The translations under genes and the position numbers were made by a program. Shown here one piece after another: positions 11,715-23,040 of a stretch of DNA of 64,000 nt. Under the pieces are notes generated by a model. The model was not told the DNA's origin. It worked only from the letters and a program-made list of their open reading frames with translations, and ran no database searches. The stretch is from Rhizophagus irregularis (Eukaryota; Glomeromycota; Glomeromycetes; Glomerales; Glomeraceae): assembly GCF_026210795.1 (NCBI RefSeq), contig NC_089438.1, positions 2,625,501 through 2,689,500 of the forward strand, written 5' to 3'. Positions within the stretch are counted from its first letter, which is position 1, and each line of letters opens with the position of its first letter.

Positions 11715-11976
11715 ATGTCACAATACAGACCATCATTAAGACGTATACTAGGCCAGTTTGAACTCAACATAGAAGAATGGGTAAAGGAAATAATGTGGTA
11801 TTTAGATATAGCATATTTAAAAGCTTTAGATTCCGAATTTAGCAAAGAAAGTATATTAGTATCTGGATTAGAAGAGCTAGTAGAAATATTTGATGAGATG
11901 TTAGAAGGTGATGATATATGGATACATCCATCACTTTTATCACGAATAAGATATTCTATTCTACCAGATGAGATGG
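11715..11976 (+). pseudogene. P2, unknown gene of the virus-like element, part 1 of 3
   Basis: This is the first 87 codons of a gene I do not recognise. It starts MSQYRPSLRRILGQ and is rich in acidic and hydrophobic helix-forming residues (EEWVKEIMWYLDIAYL). The reading frame ends at a 4-bp target site (ATGG, 11973-11976) where the gypsy element is inserted. It resumes without loss at 25964 and again at 45349 after a CACTA insertion. The three parts, counting each duplication once, total 684 bp, exactly 228 codons including the stop, with no other lesion. This was therefore probably intact when the transposons landed. No function can be assigned; the position next to a helicase suggests a replication or regulatory accessory protein. 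Confidence 0.65.
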
Positions 11977-12616
11977 TGTTACCGAATAATGACGGTAATT
12001 AAGGGACGAATGGCGGATAACTTATATCGTATAACTACACGAATACCAACAAAATTCTTACTCAATACTACCTATCCAAGGTACTTCCGGTATTGTTCGT
12101 TAAGAATCGTCAAGGTAAACACTATAAAATACGATAAATGGAAATACGCAATGGTTATAACAACAACTGTTATATGACTGTTAGAAACAACGTGTAATAT
12201 TGACCAAATATAACGATTTTATTAAACAGGTGTAAATTCGGATCTTTACAGCAAAGCGATAAAAAGTGACAGAAAGGGATGGAAAATATATTTTAAAGAT
12301 ATTTAGCGACAAATAACTACAGAAAAATAGCTATATCGTAACTATTCTATCAAAGAGTTGGCAGAAGGTATATTTATATCTTATTTTATCTAGCTGTCAT
12401 CTCTTTTTCCTGTCATCAAGGCAAAATCTAATCTATAGATGTCTATTGATGAGTTATTGATTTCGTAATATATCAATACGATTACAATACGATTATAAGC
12501 CACTTTTAATAAAGTACAAATGATAATTTTAGACAGTTAATTACTATTGAGCTAATTTCCCCACAATAGCTTCTAATTAAATTCAATAAAATTGTTTACA
12601 TATAAATAGTACAAAT
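11977..12616 (-). repeat. Gypsy 3' LTR, first segment
   Basis: This matches 25084-25722 almost base for base. It begins TGTTACCGAATAATG and stops at the AAAT target site of the DNA transposon inserted at 12617. The remainder of the same LTR is 15761-16001. Confidence 0.9.
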
Positions 12617-12779
12617 GGGTTCTGTGCTAGGAAAATCGAGGTACGAAAGGCGCAGTATAATTTGAGATAAACAATGATAAACAATAGCATTACACAATCC
12701 AGGCATTTTTTGCCAATAAAAAATGGTTCTAATTTTAGGTATGATGATCTACATCACATGATTTAGTTTTGTATTACAG

Positions 12780-13534
12780 AGAATTTTGCTATCAATTTAA
12801 CCTTCTGAAACATTGTTACACTAATTTTTTTTTCTTTAATGGCTTGGACGACTTGAACCTAAACCAAAAAATTTTTGGTAGGTGTTGCGTCGTTTTTTGT
12901 GTTTGTTCATTTATTTTTTTGCTTTCTTTCGTTATTATTAACTATTATTTCTTTTTTTTATAGGTTTATAGACTTTCAGAGCTTTTCAAATGGCCTCCTT
13001 TTTTATTGGAACGGTATATTTCTTTTTTTTTTTTGTTTTTTTTTTTATTATAGAAATGGTACTAACATTCTACTTTTTTTATAGGCTGGACCTCTAAAAG
13101 TCTAAACTTTCCAGAATAGGTTATTGTGGGAACGGTGCTGGCGTTCCACTTCAGAAGTTTTTTATAAAAAGAGGAAAGAAATACAGGTACATCTTTACTT
13201 ATGGGAGTATAATATTCCGTATAATAAAACATCATTACTTTTTATTTTTTGGGGGGGGTTTATTTTAATGAAAATTTGTTTATCTCATGAAACAGCCCGT
13301 GAAAAAGGAAAGGAAATACTTTATGAAGCATAATACTCCGAATCCTTATGGAAATTCTTTCTTTTTTAAGCTCTTTCTATTTTTTTTAATAAAAAGGATT
13401 ACTTTTTTTTATTTTTTTGTTTTTACTTTTACTTTTAGAGTTTATTTTAATAAAAATATTTATTTTACAGATATTTTTTATTTTTTAACGAAATTTTTTT
13501 GGTTTCTTTTTTAATAAAATTTATCACAATTTCA
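12780..13534 (+). other. T-rich leader of the DNA transposon with exon-like blocks
   Basis: Upstream of the transposase there are alternating poly-T tracts ending in TAG and short non-T blocks (for example after 12962 and after 13085). They resemble the microexon arrays elsewhere in the window. They could be 5' exons or untranslated leader. The ORFs here are Phe-rich composition artefacts. Confidence 0.35.
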
Positions 13535-15304
13535 ATGAGTTCCGCAACGCCTGTTTATAATTTTATCAAGTTAGGATTAGAAGAATATGAGGAAAATGAA
13601 ATGGTACTTGATGTGGTACATGATTTAATGACATTTTTTAAAGATTCTACAAACTGTACTTGCCGAAATTCTTCTAATAAAAAAGATCTAAGAACCTGTT
13701 TTGAAAAAGTAGGATTTAAGCGTTTTTTTGAAAGACACTTGGAATTAAAAGCATTAGAAAAACATGAATTTGAACTTCATATAAAAAGCCAATTAATGGT
13801 CTTTGAAATTTCAAATGAAAAAGATGAAAAAAACGAAAAAGATAAAAAATCACGTCATTCATACCGATATAGCTTTAATATATCTTTACCACTTTGTAAA
13901 CCTGCCTATATGAAATTATGCAATTTAAATGATTATAAACTTTTAACTTTACAAACTCATCTTCAAGAAAATGGATTAATTGAGCGTACTCATGGCAATA
14001 CTGGACGTGTTTCAAGGCGAAATTCTAAAGTCTTTGTTGATTTCAATATAACATCTTCTGTTAAAGAATATTTAGTACAATATGGAACTATTTATGGTTT
14101 ACCATCTCCTATGAGACATCGTAATGATTCTGGAAATTTTATATATCTTCCAACTGGTGAAAATTATACTTCAATATATAAGAAATACAAAGAAGATTTT
14201 TATCTTGAACATGATGAAAGTGAAACTATCATTTCTTATTCTACATTTCGTAGACTTTGGCACGAATTAATACCTAATCTCAAATTCCAACCTTCTGCAT
14301 CTGATCTTTGTGAAAAGTGTGTAGAATTCAAAGCAAAAATGCAAGCAGCGAAAAGTGATATTGATAAATACAATATTATAAAAGATCAATATGAAGAACA
14401 CCATAAAGCAGCAGATCTTGAACGAAAACATTATAATGATAATATCGAAAAAAGCAAACAGGATTTATCTATAGCACATATTTGTTATGATTGGGCACAA
14501 AATGTATCAATTCCATATTCACCACAGCAAGTTGGATCAATTTTTTTTAAAACAGCCTATGCTGTTCATTTATTTGGTGTTTGCAAAACCGAAGGTGGAG
14601 AAAATAGACAAATAAATTTTGTTATTACGGAAGATGAATTTCCTAAAGGTGTGTCAAAAGGGGCTAATACAACATTAAATATGGTTTATCAAGCAATTAA
14701 AACATTTGCTAAAGATGGAAAAAAAGATTTACATATTACATGTGATAATTGTATCGCACAAAATAAAAACAATTTATCACTTTTTTTTTGGTCTTGGTTG
14801 AGTATGTTAGGTTGGTATAATAATATAACAATTAACTTTATGATACCAGGTCATACAAAATTCATTTGTGATTCATTTTTTGGACATATAAAAAAAACTT
14901 ATCGAAATCAAAAAGTTAATACTGTAGATGATATTGAAGATATTGTAAATAATTCATCAAAAGGTAATGAAGGACTTAGGTATAATGGTGGAATTGGATG
15001 GAAGTGGTTTGATTTTCAAAATTTTTTTTCAAAAAATAATTTTATAAATTTACCCCATATAACAAAATATCATCATTTTCGTTTTAGTAATTTATCAGAA
15101 GATTTAGGAAAAGTTTATTGTTCTGAAAATTCTGGTGGTGTTGAAATTTGCCATAAGCTTTTACGTGATGATAATAATTTTAATATAAATGAAAAATTAG
15201 ATATTTTGGATGTTATGCATATATCTGAAGAAAGAAAAAAATATTTATATCAAAAAATTCGTCAACATATAGAAGATCCATACAAAGATGTTTATTATCT
15301 TTGA
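13535..15304 (+). CDS. DDE/DDD-type transposase, 589 aa
   Basis: One uninterrupted ORF; I chose ATG 13535 (MSSATPVYNF) because the preceding codons are poly-T derived. The N-terminal half contains a putative Zn-binding Cys pair (NCTCRNSSNKKDLRTC near residues 44-60), a charged linker and a winged-helix-like segment, and then a second Cys pair (DLCEKCVEFK). The C-terminal half has the spaced acidic motifs of an RNase H-fold transposase: ICYDWAQ, ITCDNCIAQNKNN and PGHTKFICDSFFGHIKK. Proteins with the CDNC..QNKN signature are abundant transposon products in fungi and invertebrates and are usually annotated only as uncharacterised. It would catalyse cut-and-paste of its own TIRs. It is the only long intact transposase in the window. 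The superfamily name is uncertain. Confidence 0.75.
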   Translation: MSSATPVYNFIKLGLEEYEENEMVLDVVHDLMTFFKDSTNCTCRNSSNKKDLRTCFEKVGFKRFFERHLELKALEKHEFELHIKSQLMVFEISNEKDEKNEKDKKSRHSYRYSFNISLPLCKPAYMKLCNLNDYKLLTLQTHLQENGLIERTHGNTGRVSRRNSKVFVDFNITSSVKEYLVQYGTIYGLPSPMRHRNDSGNFIYLPTGENYTSIYKKYKEDFYLEHDESETIISYSTFRRLWHELIPNLKFQPSASDLCEKCVEFKAKMQAAKSDIDKYNIIKDQYEEHHKAADLERKHYNDNIEKSKQDLSIAHICYDWAQNVSIPYSPQQVGSIFFKTAYAVHLFGVCKTEGGENRQINFVITEDEFPKGVSKGANTTLNMVYQAIKTFAKDGKKDLHITCDNCIAQNKNNLSLFFWSWLSMLGWYNNITINFMIPGHTKFICDSFFGHIKKTYRNQKVNTVDDIEDIVNNSSKGNEGLRYNGGIGWKWFDFQNFFSKNNFINLPHITKYHHFRFSNLSEDLGKVYCSENSGGVEICHKLLRDDNNFNINEKLDILDVMHISEERKKYLYQKIRQHIEDPYKDVYYL

Positions 15305-15760
15305 TATATTTGTATTTTTTATTATTTTTCTTAAATAAAAAAAGAAATTACTAATTTAAAGTTATAAATTCCTTAAAAAATTAATTTACTACCTATTGAT
15401 CAATTGAAATAACTACCTATCAATGCTGAATTGATTAATATTAGATGTATTATGATGAGATAAGTCTAATAAGCTATTATCTGTCTTTGTATGATCGATA
15501 GGTAATGAATTACGGTACTTCGATTTTTCAAAAAAAATGTATGTCGATCATTTCCAAATCTATTTTTAGATTTTATGGCTGATTGTTACACAAAAAATTG
15601 ATGATTTTTAAACTTCGATTTACTAATTTTGATAATAAGATAATATGCTATAAAATTTGCACCAAATGATTCTCATATGTCACAGATTCAGATGCACAAA
15701 AAATCTCAATTTTGGTAAAAAATATCTCTAACCCTTATTTTCCTAGCACAAAACCCAAAT

Positions 15761-16001
15761 AAAGAAAATAAATAATAATAAATAAATAAATTAAAATAAC
15801 TATAAAAACGATATATAAGTAAATCTTTCAAATAAAATCAATATCTTTAATATAGTTAACCGATATACACAAATCAACAATTATCATACATCGGCGTAAA
15901 TCGTCTTATAACACCGGAAATCGACATGTACACAAATGTACCGAATTTCATCGGATCACCATATAATATCAGAAATCACATGTGCAAAATTTCGTGTAAC
16001 A
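15761..16001 (-). repeat. Gypsy 3' LTR, second segment
   Basis: This continues the LTR after the DNA transposon and ends GTGTAACA at 16001. It matches 25727-25963. Immediately inside it, on the minus strand, lies a purine-rich TTCAAGAGGGATGA (16002-16015), the expected polypurine tract priming plus-strand synthesis. Confidence 0.85.
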
Positions 16002-16065
16002 TCATCCCTCTTGAAACGTGAGCTCCCGCGAACGAGAACACCATCGAATATTATCCGATATCCGA

Positions 16066-17343
16066 CATCTCCAATGATCTACTGATATAAGGACGAAGTT
16101 GGTTGGCATGCACCCGCTTCTTACGAATTTTCCCATTGATTGTTCGTAATTGATAATTTCCATTGTTATGACGATCATGTATATAATACGGTCCATTCCA
16201 TTTCGTGTCCATCTTCTTTGGTCGGAAATTCTTCAACAATACTTGTTCTCCAATAGCATATTGTCTAGGATGAATTTGAGCATCATATCGTTGTTTTTGT
16301 TTCTCTTGACTAGTATGCACATTACTTCTAGCTAACTGACGATTGTCCTCTAAGGGTCCTATCAACATCCGAATCCTTTGGTAAAACTGTTCCTGAAAAT
16401 CTTCAACTTGTTGATTTTGTTGAACATCTGATCTGATAACCGTAGGATCACTAGGCAATTTCAATTCAATCGACAAAGTTGCTTCCCTTCCGTAAGTAAG
16501 GTAGAAAGGTTCAAATCGGGTGGTTTGTTGTCGGATGGTTCTATATGCAAACAACGCAGAAGGCAGATATAGGTCCCAATTCGATTGATCCTCCATAGAA
16601 TATTTTGCCAAAGTCTCACATAATGTTCGATTGAATCGTTCGGTCAACCCGTTAGTTTGTGGTCGATATGCGGTTGACAAGTGATGTTTAATACCTAGTC
16701 GAGTACATAACGAATCTAAAAGTTCGTTTACGAAATGTGTCCCTTGGTTGGTCAAAAGAACTTTCAGACATCCATGTCTACAAATAACGTCCTCATAAAA
16801 GAAAGAAACAACAGACGCGGCCTTGGCATCTGATAATGCTCGAGCTTCAGGCCACTTCGTTAAGTATTCGGTTAATACAACAATATACTTATTTCTACGA
16901 GTGGTAATAGGTAACGGGCCAACAATATCCATCCCAACATGGTCGAAGGGTTGTCCGATCTTTATAGGGTGAAGAGGTTCATTTCTTAATAGTCTTTTTC
17001 GTCGTTGACATATATCACACGATTGGACATAACTTCTAATATCGTTTCCCATCTGTGGCCAAAAATATCGTAAACTAATAGCACGATAGGTTTCGGAAAA
17101 TCCAAAATGTCCTGCAAGTGGATCTTCGTGAAAATTATATAACACAGTGGCCAGTTCACTTTTCTTTAATACACGTAAAGGTCGAATAGGGTTTTCCTTA
17201 TTCTTTTTATACAATAAGCCATCTATCGAAACATAATAATGGGCCTTTCGTTTAAAAGCGCGGCGTTGGGCAGCATCATTATTATCAGGCAATTCTAAAG
17301 ATTCCAAATAGCGTAAAATGTTAAAATATGTGGTGAAATCCAT
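16066..17343 (-). pseudogene. Gypsy integrase with catalytic Asp-to-Asn change
   Basis: The ORF covers the HHCC zinc-binding domain (LAGHFGFSETYR.., CDICQRRKR), the catalytic core and a C-terminal domain (GEQVLLKNF.., WNGPYYI). Core motifs are MDIVGPLP with the first Asp and NGLTERFNRTL with the Glu, but the second catalytic position reads LLTNQGTHF where the family has an Asp before QG or RG. The codon is AAC in place of GAC, a G-to-A transition. The reading frame is otherwise open. It joins cDNA ends to target DNA in active elements; this copy should be inactive. Confidence 0.85.
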
Positions 17344-17433
17344 AGGTTGGGTTGAAATCAAAAAAAAAAATATAATCCAAAAATCGGCGTCGGTAATAAT
17401 GGGGAATGGTAAAAAGATGATTTAGGTATATAT

Positions 17434-18660
17434 CTAGATTCTTATCCTAGATAGGCTATCAACGTTGAGGTGCTTCCTTCCGAAGCGATGTGTAGTTTCA
17501 AAATCATACATTTGGAGCTTCATGACCCAATGGGCCAATCTTCCGATAGGGGTAGCCATATTAAATAAATGACATAACGCTTCATGGTCAGTGACCAATT
17601 TGAATCGTTGCCCATAGATATATGCATGGAAATGTTTTACTGCCCATATTACGGCAAGGCATTCCAATTCGGTTGCCGAGTAATTACTTTCTGCCTTATT
17701 ACAGGTACGACTAGCGTACGCAATCACACGATCGTTTCCATCTTCATCCAATTGGGATAATATCACGCCCAACCCAAAGGTCGAAGCATCCGTTAATAAT
17801 ATGAACTGTTTGTTAAAATCGGGAAAGACAAGGATAGGTGAGGTGATCAAGGTCTGTTTCAACTGTTCGAACGCAACTTGCTGTTTTTCACCCCAATTAT
17901 ATGCAACTCCTTTCTTCAACAGCTTATTTAAAGGTGTTGCAATACGAGAAAATCCAGGCACAAATCGTCGGTAATAAGAAGCGAGCCCAAAGAATCCTCG
18001 TAGTTGAGTAACATTCAATGGAGTAGGGAAGTCCTTCACTTTTTGTATTTTAGCAGGATCGGTTCGGATTCCTCTATTACTAACAATATGTCCTAAAAAC
18101 TCCAGTTCTTCCTTCACGAATGAACACTTATCGGGATTTAACTTCAAGCCAGCATCTTCCAATCGATCAAAAATAACTCGAAGATGTTCCAGGTGTTGTT
18201 CAAAGGTATCCGAATAGATGATGACATCATCTAAATACACCATCACGAATTTCCAAAGGTAACCTCGTAAGACTTCATCCATCAGATGCTAAAATGTAGC
18301 CGGAGCGTTACATAAGCCGAATGGCATTACTTTGAACTGGTAAGTGCCGAATTGTATAATAAAAGCGGTTTTGGGTCTATCTGCTGGGTCCATCTCTACT
18401 TGCCAATATTCACTGGCCAAATTGAGAGACGTAAACCACTGTGCTTTTCCAAACGAATTGAGCATATCATCGATCCGAGGAAGAGGATAAGCATCCTTCA
18501 TAGTAATACTATTCAACTCTCGATAGTCAACGCAAAAACGCAGCTTTCTGTTTTTCTTCCGAACTAAGACTACCGGAGCGGCCCATGGACCTGTTGATCT
18601 TTCAATTAGTCCCTCTTGTAACATACGTTGAATTTCTTCCTCAATGAAATTCCGCTCATT
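17434..18660 (-). pseudogene. Gypsy reverse transcriptase and RNase H, inactivated
   Basis: The upstream part (18624-18289) covers RT fingers and palm motif A, and the downstream part (18282-17434) has the YLDD box (MVYLDDVIIYS), the thumb and connection (FLGHIVSNRGI, LRGFFGLASYYRRF) and an RNase H domain (LLTDASTFGLG). A TAG between NAPATF and HLMDEV breaks the frame; the family has Gln there, so CAG to TAG fits. Motif A reads SLNLASEYWQV, in which the catalytic Asp is Asn and the following Gly is Glu, both G-to-A. The enzyme made cDNA from the element RNA; this copy cannot. Confidence 0.88.
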
Positions 18661-19638
18661 TTTGGACGTGCGATACCAATGTTTTCGTACCGCCTTATTG
18701 TTACCAGTATCGATGGAATGTCAGATTAATTTAGTTCGACCTAACTCAGAAGAACTCCACGCAAAATTACCATGACGTTGAACAAGAAATCGAAGTAATG
18801 GTAATTCTAAATCAGTAGGGAGGACTCCGATTTTCATCTTAACGGTAGTAGGAGTAGTTTCCACTTCAGATCCTATTTCCGTATGATAATATTCGACTTC
18901 TTTGGTAATTTGCTCATACTCCAGATGCGTCTTCTGCCTACAGTGATAGCATAACTGTCAGTCATTTTCAGCGGCAACCTTCTCCATGATTAGTTAATTG
19001 TAAGGTTGATTGGTTAATGCAAATTCTCATTGTTCCTCGGAAGGTACAACTCCATCATCACATCGTTCTCTACTCAATTCTTTTAGGATGGTTGGTGAGA
19101 GTCGGCATACTGATTGATAGGTTATCAAATCATCTTGACAGAAATAACAGGCGTCTTCCGGGGAGTATAATGAATTTCAACACCAACATTTAGCTTTCGG
19201 TCCCTTCCAATCATATACCCAAGTTGCTTTCTTAGGAGGCGTCGTCTTGAACTTTTGATTCAAATGTTGAAGATGTCCCCACGTATGGAAACATTTACCA
19301 AGGTAAATTCCTTCATTGGTTAATACAAAATCTTCACATGGATATATGGCGTCTATAACAACGTTAGCGAACTTGCAGTCTAATAATACTGAAGATTCCG
19401 GAAGTGGATCTCGCTTCCGAACTTCAGCTTTCTTTTTACTATTACGATACCGAATACGCATCGGACGTCTAGGTTTTTCAAACTGCATAGTGAAGAACAC
19501 TCGTTCTTCTGGTTCATCGTCTTCGAACTCCTCCTCTTCTTCTTTAATGGAGTCATCATCAGTTTCCTCTTCGTCGGTATCTTCTTTTTCCGATCCATCA
19601 TCATCTTCTTTCGGTTGACTACTTGAATCAATAAGGCC
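18661..19638 (-). pseudogene. Degenerate gypsy pol linker
   Basis: Between protease and RT the minus strand keeps fragments of a coding region in changing frames: an acidic Glu/Asp stretch (about 19500-19630), a Cys/His-bearing segment (GIYLGKCFHTWGHLQHLNQ) near 19280, and CYFCQDD and CYHCRQK segments near 19130 and 18940 that could bind zinc. Stops at 19177 and others interrupt it. This is probably the original pol linker, not a separate gene. Confidence 0.55.
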
Positions 19639-20241
19639 TTATAGCTTCTTTTTCTTCTGAGGCATGAGCCGATATTCAACTGGCACTCTGATGGTCTGCT
19701 TATTCCAAGTGAGGTTCATGGTAGACGATTCATAGTCGATATTAGCCCTGACTTTGCTTAACCAATCATTTCCAACAATTGCAGCATAAGATTCAGCTTC
19801 AGTAACTACTACGTTAATTCGAACAGTAATATTTTGAATGGTGATGGGGAAATTCAACACTTCTCCTAACGGTCGTTTTCGTTCACCATTCACATTAATC
19901 ATCATGGTGGTCGATGGTCTATCGATAGGGATCTTAAGGTCTTTTAATAATTGACATGACACAATACTTCCGGCGGCACCACTATCGATAATCAACGGAA
20001 TCTCAGTGCCTTTCACCGTTGCATCACAGTACAACGCGGTGGCCGTATCTTCTGTTTCCTGTTCACCGAGATTCATCTTTCGAACCGTGGGTTTTCGTAT
20101 TCCTCGTATTAGTTCTGAATGACACTTTGGCGCAACTTCCAATAATTGTCCGAAGGTGATACGAGCTTGTTGATTCTTGATGTCGTCTACCATCGAATAA
20201 GGTGGTACATGTAGTGATATCAAGGGCTGAAGATTCACTTT
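19639..20241 (-). pseudogene. Gypsy aspartic protease
   Basis: A retropepsin-like domain carries the active-site motif LIIDSGAAGSIV, a flap-region VNGERKRPLGEV and a downstream hydrophobic-Gly box (AAIVGNDWLSK). It would mature gag and pol products. It is fused in frame downstream of the -1 pol frame that starts at the gag stop; the insertion at 20242-23040 now separates them. The protease segment itself has no stop until 19639. Confidence 0.82.
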
Positions 20242-23040
20242 CATCAGGAAGTTACGGGAAAATTGTTCATCAAATGTATATCGGTCACTTGATGTACATT
20301 ATAAAGAAACGCTGAACATCGGACCCTGCAATGTACTACCGATGTCACAATATTCGATGTGCATCACCTAATTTTAATGTCCATTAATAATGTACATTAT
20401 TTTAAAGATAATAAACATCATATCGAATTTATATAAATTATGTTAATGATATGACAATACTAAATATTACTGAATTTATTTTATTAAAATACACTATAAC
20501 AATCTATTCTATTATAACCGTAAAAGAAAACAAAAAAAAAGACAGTAGGCCTCGTTAAATTAACCAAATACTCCGGGAGACCTACAAAAAAAGTTTCGAA
20601 GTTATTCTTCGAAACTTTGTCCAGAAGTACAACTTAACAATAAAAAGTTAAAAAGAGTATTAATAAAAAATTAATTTAAAAAAAAATTTTAAAAAAGTTT
20701 CGAAGTGAAGTGAAACTTCGAAACTTACCAATCTGTTCCGTTAAGATTCGTACTTACGAATCTTGTTCTTCTTTTTTCACTCTTCGGAAATCCACCCGAG
20801 ACCTAAAAAAAAGAAAAAGAACGGTTAGTAACCGTTCCATAATATTAAAAAAAAAATAATAATAATAAATAAACCAAGATTCGTACTCACGAATCTTGGT
20901 TCCGCTTTATCCAAAGATTGGAGGCCCACCCGAAACCTATAAAATAAAATATAAAGAACGGTTAGAACCGTTCATAGTATTAAAAAAATAAATCTAAGGT
21001 TCGTAATATAATACTTACGAACCTTAGTTTCTCCTTTTTCTGTTCTTCGGAAATCCACCCGATCCTCTAAAAAAAAGAAAGAACGGTTAATAAACCGTTC
21101 GTAATATTAAAAAAAATCTAAGGTTCGTAGTAAAATACTTACGATACCTCAGTTTATTGTTTTCCGTTCTTTGGAAGACCACCGAACCTATAAAAAATAA
21201 AAGAAAAAGAACGGTTAGTAACCGTTCGTAATATTAAAAAATATAAAAAAAAACCCAAAAGATTCGTACTCGTACTTACGAATCTTTAGGTTTTTCCATT
21301 CTTCGGAAGCCCTCCCGAGACACCGAACCTATAAAAAAAAGAAAGGAATGGTTAGTAAACCGTTCCATAAAATAAAAAATAAAAAATAAAAAAAGATTCG
21401 TACTTACGAATCTTTGGGTTTCCGTTCTTCGGAACTCGGAAGCCCACCCGAACCTAAACAAAAAAAAAAGAACAGTTATTAGTAACCGTTTCAAAATAAT
21501 AAAAATAGATAAATAAAACCAAGATTCTTACGAATCTTGGTTCCTCTTTGCAAAATCCCTTCTTCCATCCTTCCATCCCCCTTTCCCAGTTTTTTACCTT
21601 AAAATCCAATGTATTATTTCCTTATCGATATTTTACGATGCAATCACTCTATCTTGTGTAAAAATACTACGCCAATTAATAATAAAAAGGGCCTGAAATT
21701 TTTTTTTAAAAGCCTTTTGTTGTTTATTTAACCTATATTAATTAAAGCCAGCGTTCTACAAAAAAAAAATGAAAAAGAAACGTTAGATCGTTTCTTAACT
21801 TCAAAATATTAAAAATTCCCTTTCACCATTTTTTACCTTAAACAAGTCCAGTTTCGTGAACAAGCCAGCATCCTCTTAGTAAGCGTCCTACGAAAAAAAA
21901 ACAATGAAAAGAAACGTTAGTTCGTTTCTTAAATTTAAAATCACCCTTCTCCCGTTTCTTACCTTAAAGTACAGTTTCGTATTCAAGCCAGCATTTTCCT
22001 ACGTGTCCTACAAAATAAAATAATGAAAAGAAACGTTAGTTCGTTTCTTAAATTAGTAAAAATAACAAAAATCCTGTTTCTCACTACCTTAAAGTCCGGT
22101 TTCGTAGTATTCAAGCCGGCGTCCTCCGTCCTACAAAAAAAAACAATGAAAAGAAATGTTAGTTCATTTCTTAAATTTAAAATCACCCTTCCCCCGTTTC
22201 TTACCTTAAAGTCCGGTTTCGTATTCAAGCCAGCATTTTCCTACGCGTCCTACAAAATAAAATAATGAAAAGAAACGTTAGTTTATTTCTTAAATTAGTA
22301 AAAATAACAAAAATCCCGTTTCTCACTACCTTAAAGTCCGGTTTCGTAGTATTCAAGCCGGCGTCCTCCTAGTCCTACAAAAAATAAAATAACAAAAAGA
22401 AACGTTAGTTCGTTTCTTAAATTTAAAATATCCCCTTTCCAGTTTCTTACTACCTTAAAGTCCGGTTTCGTAGTATTCAAGCCGGCGTCCTCCTAGTAAA
22501 CGTCCTATAAAAAATAAAATAATGAAAAGAAACAAAAAAAAAAGATAAAATTAAAAAAAAATAAATAAATAAAAAAAATAAATTAAAAAAAAATAAATTA
22601 AAAAAAAAGTAACGAAACTTACAGATGTGAGAAAAGGGGAGAACGAAAAGGAAGGGAAGGACGAAAGGAAAGGGAAGGATATAGGAGAAGGACGAAAGGA
22701 TAAGGGGATGAAGGGAAGTGAAAGAAAGGGAAAGAAAGAAGTTTAAAGTTTTTTATTAAACTTTTTTTTATCAAAAAAAAAAAGATCGATCGGCAAACTG
22801 ATCACGTAATACCGATCAATACTAACTGTAGTTAACTGAAATTTACTTGTTAGTAATATTATAGCAAAGATATGTACATTGAATATTTATTATTAAATGC
22901 TGCACATCATGATAAAAATCTCATTGATGATGTTCATTAATGTTAAATATTACATGTACATTTAAAATAATGAAAATTGCAATGTAAATGATTTGCAAAA
23001 ATATACATGTAATGAACATTTTTCCCGTGACTTCCTGATG
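20242..23040. mobile_element. Microexon-array element nested in gypsy pol
   Basis: Both ends carry the same inverted sequence, beginning CATCAGGAAGTYACGGGAAA and continuing for about 38 bp (Y marks the one difference early in the repeat). The element splits gypsy pol between a Lys-rich stretch and the protease. Reading frames on the two sides are compatible after removal if 2 bp are duplicated, but the target duplication is not certain because the site is A/T-rich. It has no transposase ORF. Its content is the microexon array described next, plus AT-rich subterminal zones with TGTACATT words (20280-20560 and 22780-23030). The superfamily is unknown. Confidence 0.6.
20570..22760 (-). repeat. 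Microexon/hairpin array 2 (about 15 blocks plus a CT-rich first block)
   Basis: On the minus strand the array opens with a pyrimidine-rich block (about 22760-22625) that ends directly in GTAAGTTTCG. About seven blocks of roughly 43-50 bp follow (21800-22510; ending CCGGACTTTAAG, then GTAAG or GTAGT). Then come about eight blocks of 45-49 bp (20725-21540; beginning GTTCGGGTGGGCTTCCG, ending GATTC, then GTAAGT). Each block is preceded by a T-rich tract ending TATAG or TGTAG. Spacers hold hairpins GAACGG..CCGTTC or GAAACG..CGTTTC. In the second group the 5' splice site is within a palindrome, AAGATTCGTAAGTACGAATC. Block lengths of 43, 45, 46 and 49 bp are not multiples of three, so no single frame persists. 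It could be a spliced non-coding RNA, a decayed repeat protein gene or a satellite. Confidence 0.65.

Larger units (their letters stand above)
12617..15756 (+). mobile_element. DDE-type DNA transposon with 4-bp target duplication, possibly Sola-like
   Basis: The ends are inverted repeats: the left begins GGGTTCTGTGCTAGGAAAAT and the right, reversed, begins GGGTTTTGTGCTAGGAAAAT. The flanks are AAAT at 12613-12616 and 15757-15760. Excision with one AAAT reproduces the uninterrupted LTR copy at 25.7 kb, so the boundaries are secure. A 4-bp duplication plus GRG-like ends is known for Sola-type elements; I use this only as a suggestion. The element carries one intact-looking transposase gene and a T-rich 5' region. 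Confidence 0.8.

Noticed and set aside
12769-13514. Phe-rich ORFs upstream of the DDE transposase
   Set aside because: Poly-T translation; frames change with each T tract and no domain is seen.
20570-22760. Microexon blocks as exons of one repeat-protein gene
   Set aside because: I tried following a frame through successive blocks; lengths of 43, 45, 46 and 49 bp shift the frame and a stop appears within a few blocks, so a protein is not supported, though spliced RNA remains possible.
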